From the NCBI RefSeq assembly GCF_044464525.1, contig NZ_JBIQLE010000014.1, positions 32,262 through 96,261 on the forward strand: DNA of 64,000 nucleotides, written 5' to 3'. This DNA is from Pusillimonas sp044464525 (GTDB taxonomy: Bacteria > Pseudomonadota > Gammaproteobacteria > Burkholderiales > Burkholderiaceae_B). The position numbers and the translations under genes were made by a program. Shown here piece after piece: positions 61,848 through 64,000 of this stretch; positions within the stretch are counted from its first letter, which is position 1, and every line of letters begins with the position of its first letter. Below the pieces are notes generated by a model. The model saw nothing but the letters and a program-made list of their open reading frames with translations. It searched no databases and was not told the DNA's origin.

Positions 61848-61850
61848 AAC

Positions 61851-61911
61851 GCCTAACGCTTGAATTAAGCTGCACCGCGTAGCAACGGCGGCTTGGATGA
61901 ATAGTTAGCGC
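61851..61911 (-). other. Integron attC site (59-base element)
   Basis: 61-bp imperfect dyad on the reverse strand: R'' GCGCTAAC, left arm TTCATCCAAGC, right arm GCTTAATTCAAGC, R' GTTAGGC (matches GTTRRRY). This closely resembles attC sites of Xanthomonas/Pseudomonas-type integrons. The next gene's ATG follows R' by 3 bases. No integron integrase is seen. Confidence 0.8.
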
Positions 61912-62053
61912 TTGACCGTCGCGCCTCTTTAACTTTGACTTCTAACTCGGATTCCATACGCACCTCTTGTCCTACACGCACCACGGTGACTGCTTCTGTG
62001 CCATGAGCGCATTCATTGCAAACACTATAACTTACGTAAGGATCCGCGCCATG
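61865..62053 (-). pseudogene. Truncated cassette gene fragment ending in attC
   Basis: A 62-residue reverse-strand frame with no start: CNECAHGTEAVTVVRVGQEV, then RMESELEVKVKEARRSSAN, with its stop inside the attC, as cassette genes often have. The upstream part is missing (in-frame stop at 62054-62056). It suggests a third, decayed cassette. The rest of the 61848-62197 interval shows nothing clear. Confidence 0.35.
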
Positions 62054-62197
62054 TCATGGGTTCCTTACTAATCGGATAACGGCTTTGTGGCTTTGCTCTG
62101 ACTGGCTGCTCAGGGTCGTTTCCTGTCTAACAGTGTTTGTCAGATCACGTCTAGAGTTATACATATTAAGACACCCGCCCAATCGAAGCTTGCTTCG

Positions 62198-62809
62198 CTA
62201 GGCCGGCTGGGGAGCCACTTCGGCAGGCACCACCGTTACTGCACCATTGGCTTTCCGACTTTCCGACACTATGTTGTAAAGAGTCGATCGCGATACCCCA
62301 AAATGCTTGCTGATATCCGCCACAGATATTTCGCCGGCGTTCATCATCGTCAGAGCGATCTTGCGTTGAGTCGGAGAAAGACGGTGTGGACGTCCCCCAC
62401 ATCGGCCTCTAGCTCGGGCCGCTGCCAGCCCTGCAACGGTTCGCTCCGCTATGATTTCCCGTTCAAACTGCGCAAGCGCTGCGAACATGTGGAAAACCAG
62501 TTTCCCGGCGGGGCCTTGAGTATCAATCGCCTCTTTCAGTGATCTGAAGGAGATTCCCCGACGTTCGAGGTCCGTGACAATATTTACCAAGTCATGCAGG
62601 CTTCTTCCCAGCCGATCCAAACGCCACACCGTCAGAGTGTCTCCTGTGCGAAGCGCTTTTAAACAGTGCTCTAACTCTGGCCGATCGGCGCTCTTACCGC
62701 TGGCATGGTCTTCGTATATAGTTTCCGCCCCAGCTCGGAGCAGCTCATCACGCTGCATATCCAGATTCTGATCACGAGTGCTCACCCGTGCATATCCAAT
62801 TTGTGCCAT
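62198..62809 (-). CDS. Serine recombinase (resolvase/invertase family)
   Basis: 203 aa from the ATG at 62809. Catalytic serine 10 in IGYARVSTRDQNLDMQR; further motifs SGKSADRPELEHCLKALR, DTLTVWRLDRLGRS, and FHMFAALAQFEREIIAERT. The C-terminal HTH reads VADISKHFGVSRSTLYNIV, preceded by GRPHRLSPTQ. This is the Tn3-resolvase/Hin size class. It probably resolves or inverts DNA of a transposon or island. The frame continues upstream but without motif support. The 325-bp interval 62810-63134 holds no gene I can support and no clear res site. Confidence 0.92.
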   Translation of the reverse strand: MAQIGYARVSTRDQNLDMQRDELLRAGAETIYEDHASGKSADRPELEHCLKALRTGDTLTVWRLDRLGRSLHDLVNIVTDLERRGISFRSLKEAIDTQGPAGKLVFHMFAALAQFEREIIAERTVAGLAAARARGRCGGRPHRLSPTQRKIALTMMNAGEISVADISKHFGVSRSTLYNIVSESRKANGAVTVVPAEVAPQPA

Positions 62810-63134
62810 TTGCGCCCCTTTTATCGACGTTGATAAGTAAATAACTTGATGCACACATATGTATAGCGTTTGGGGGTCAAAATGGTGGCGGTCAACTGAG
62901 TCCAGCAACCCATCGTTTTTTAAACATAGGCCTTCCTCATGGTTACGCAGCACTGAATCGACCTGTACCAACAAAGACTGATTTCATGCGCGGTTTTGTC
63001 GAACTGTAACGGACCTTGTTACCACCTTTTTCGGCCAAAAACTGGCTCCCGCGGCTAGACCAACCTCATTGATGTATCATTTGCTTTCATCTTTGAGCTT
63101 TCGACACATATTGTAATTTGAATGGTGACAAATA

Positions 63135-64000
63135 ATGGCAGTTACCGAGGACGACGACATGAACGCATTGGTCTCAACTGAGACTGAGGAAAACTCAGAG
63201 CCTGAGCAAGCGAAGTCGATATCTCCTTCCCCTCTCTCTCTTTTACCTTGTGAAAGCGCAAAAGACTCAGACGATGGCTTGGATGTAGAAGAAAAGGACC
63301 ACTCCTTCGGTCCTATCGCCGATCTGGTGACGCAATTTTTGCGACGTATCGACGGTATTGGTCTCGCCATGACCATTGCAGTACCGGCAATTGCTAAGGC
63401 CGTGACCAAAATCCGAGGCGACGCCAAGAACACGTTGAAACCCCATATTGTGAACGAGGCTGAAAATCACTTTTCGGTTCGCGTCCCTCCTCATCAGGAT
63501 CACGAAACCAGCAGGGTGCTTAAAGCACTGAAATTGATTCGTAAGCTGGATAGATCCAACATAATTTTTACCACTGAACGCAGCATGTTTATTGGCATAT
63601 TCAGTGAATTTGATGCGTTCATTGGAGAGCTACTGAAGCTGCTGCACCTCGAAAAGCCCGAGCTTTTCAATGGAATGGCTCGCGAGATAGCACTCTCAGA
63701 GCTACTCAAATTCTCATCCATTGAGGACGCGAAGCATCACTTGTTGGAGAAAGAAGTCGACTCGATACGCCGCGAAAGTTATGTTGACCAATTCGCAATA
63801 CTTGAAACGAAATTCTCCATAAAAACGTTGCGCGCATTCCCGGAATGGGATGACTTCATCGAAATGGCTCAGCGCCGCAATTTAATGACCCATAATGGCG
63901 GGGTGGTTAGCGACCAGTATTTACGAGCACTAGCTAACTCGGGCTACAAAGTGCCTTCCAACGTCAGCGTAGGAACGCAGTTAGACCTATCTTACGAATA
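63135..64000 (+). CDS. Hypothetical protein with HEPN-like motif (partial)
   Basis: 288 residues are visible and the gene runs off the right edge. The N-terminal ~60 residues are acidic and disordered (MAVTEDDDMNALVSTETEEN). Then LRRIDGIGLAMTIAVPAIAKA, and a helical region FSEFDAFIGELLKLLHLEKPE. Near residue 250 MAQRRNLMTHNGGVVSDQYL contains R-N-x3-H, the HEPN-type catalytic pattern seen in many abortive-infection proteins. It begins at an ATG at 63135. Possible defence gene, unproven. Confidence 0.7.
   Translation, partial: MAVTEDDDMNALVSTETEENSEPEQAKSISPSPLSLLPCESAKDSDDGLDVEEKDHSFGPIADLVTQFLRRIDGIGLAMTIAVPAIAKAVTKIRGDAKNTLKPHIVNEAENHFSVRVPPHQDHETSRVLKALKLIRKLDRSNIIFTTERSMFIGIFSEFDAFIGELLKLLHLEKPELFNGMAREIALSELLKFSSIEDAKHHLLEKEVDSIRRESYVDQFAILETKFSIKTLRAFPEWDDFIEMAQRRNLMTHNGGVVSDQYLRALANSGYKVPSNVSVGTQLDLSYE

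Noticed and set aside
1..64000. CRISPR array or complete transposon with terminal repeats
   Set aside because: No regularly spaced repeats seen; the only tandem repeats are the two 38-bp units at 56273, and no transposase gene or paired inverted ends were found.

Overview
The window looks like a chromosome segment of a metabolically versatile betaproteobacterium, probably Burkholderiales and plausibly Alcaligenaceae. I infer this from the GC-rich coding style, the density of aromatic-acid catabolic genes, TRAP and Liv transporters with LysR regulators, and the autotransporter. No ribosomal or other marker gene fixes the genus.

Left part (1-12.3 kb): the end of a PhnC/PhnD-type oxyanion ABC transporter, several small or hypothetical genes, an OB-fold stress protein and a DUF333-I78 lipoprotein. 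A tRNA-Arg(ACG) follows, with a decayed tyrosine integrase at its 3' end and a degenerate copy of that tRNA end 2.1 kb away. Next come a phosphoribosyltransferase-HAD fusion, an FMN alpha-hydroxy-acid oxidase, a GlcG-like protein, and an autotransporter whose passenger carries a zinc-metalloprotease motif.

Middle (12.5-42.4 kb): catabolic and transport operons. A Rieske oxygenase precedes an SDR-TRAP-LysR operon. That operon is divergent from an aryl-AMP ligase/amidohydrolase operon, and a downstream TetR gene is linked to both by matching TGAAC-N2-GTTCA palindromes. Then come a gamma-resorcylate decarboxylase, a MarR remnant, and a leftward reductase-VOC-FAH-MFS-esterase operon with a LysR gene upstream. 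A long leftward livHMGF-flavin monooxygenase-RidA-DUF1028-M20 operon has a divergent binding protein. A LysR and a MATE exporter follow.

42.4-50.3 kb: a visibly more AT-rich block with a divergent LysR and a seven-gene operon. It encodes fumarylacetoacetase, maleylacetoacetate isomerase, a single-domain VOC protein, a self-sufficient CYP116B-type P450 and a complete TRAP transporter. It ends at a perfect 21-bp hairpin and reads as a P450-fed, homogentisate-type lower pathway.

50.34-64 kb: an accessory island that begins at a tRNA-Ser 3'-end fragment. It carries a DUF2971 gene and, on the same strand just upstream, about 1.1 kb of gene-free, heavily structured sequence with GNRA-loop hairpins (a candidate large non-coding RNA). 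There is also a HUH replication protein with 38-bp tandem repeats, an AlpA-like regulator, decayed SRAP and SEC-C genes, an orphan antitoxin, and attC-like sites flanking a membrane-protein gene and a HEPN/PD-(D/E)XK-type gene. A serine recombinase and a partial gene with a second HEPN-like motif follow. The island looks like mobile DNA carrying candidate phage-defence genes.
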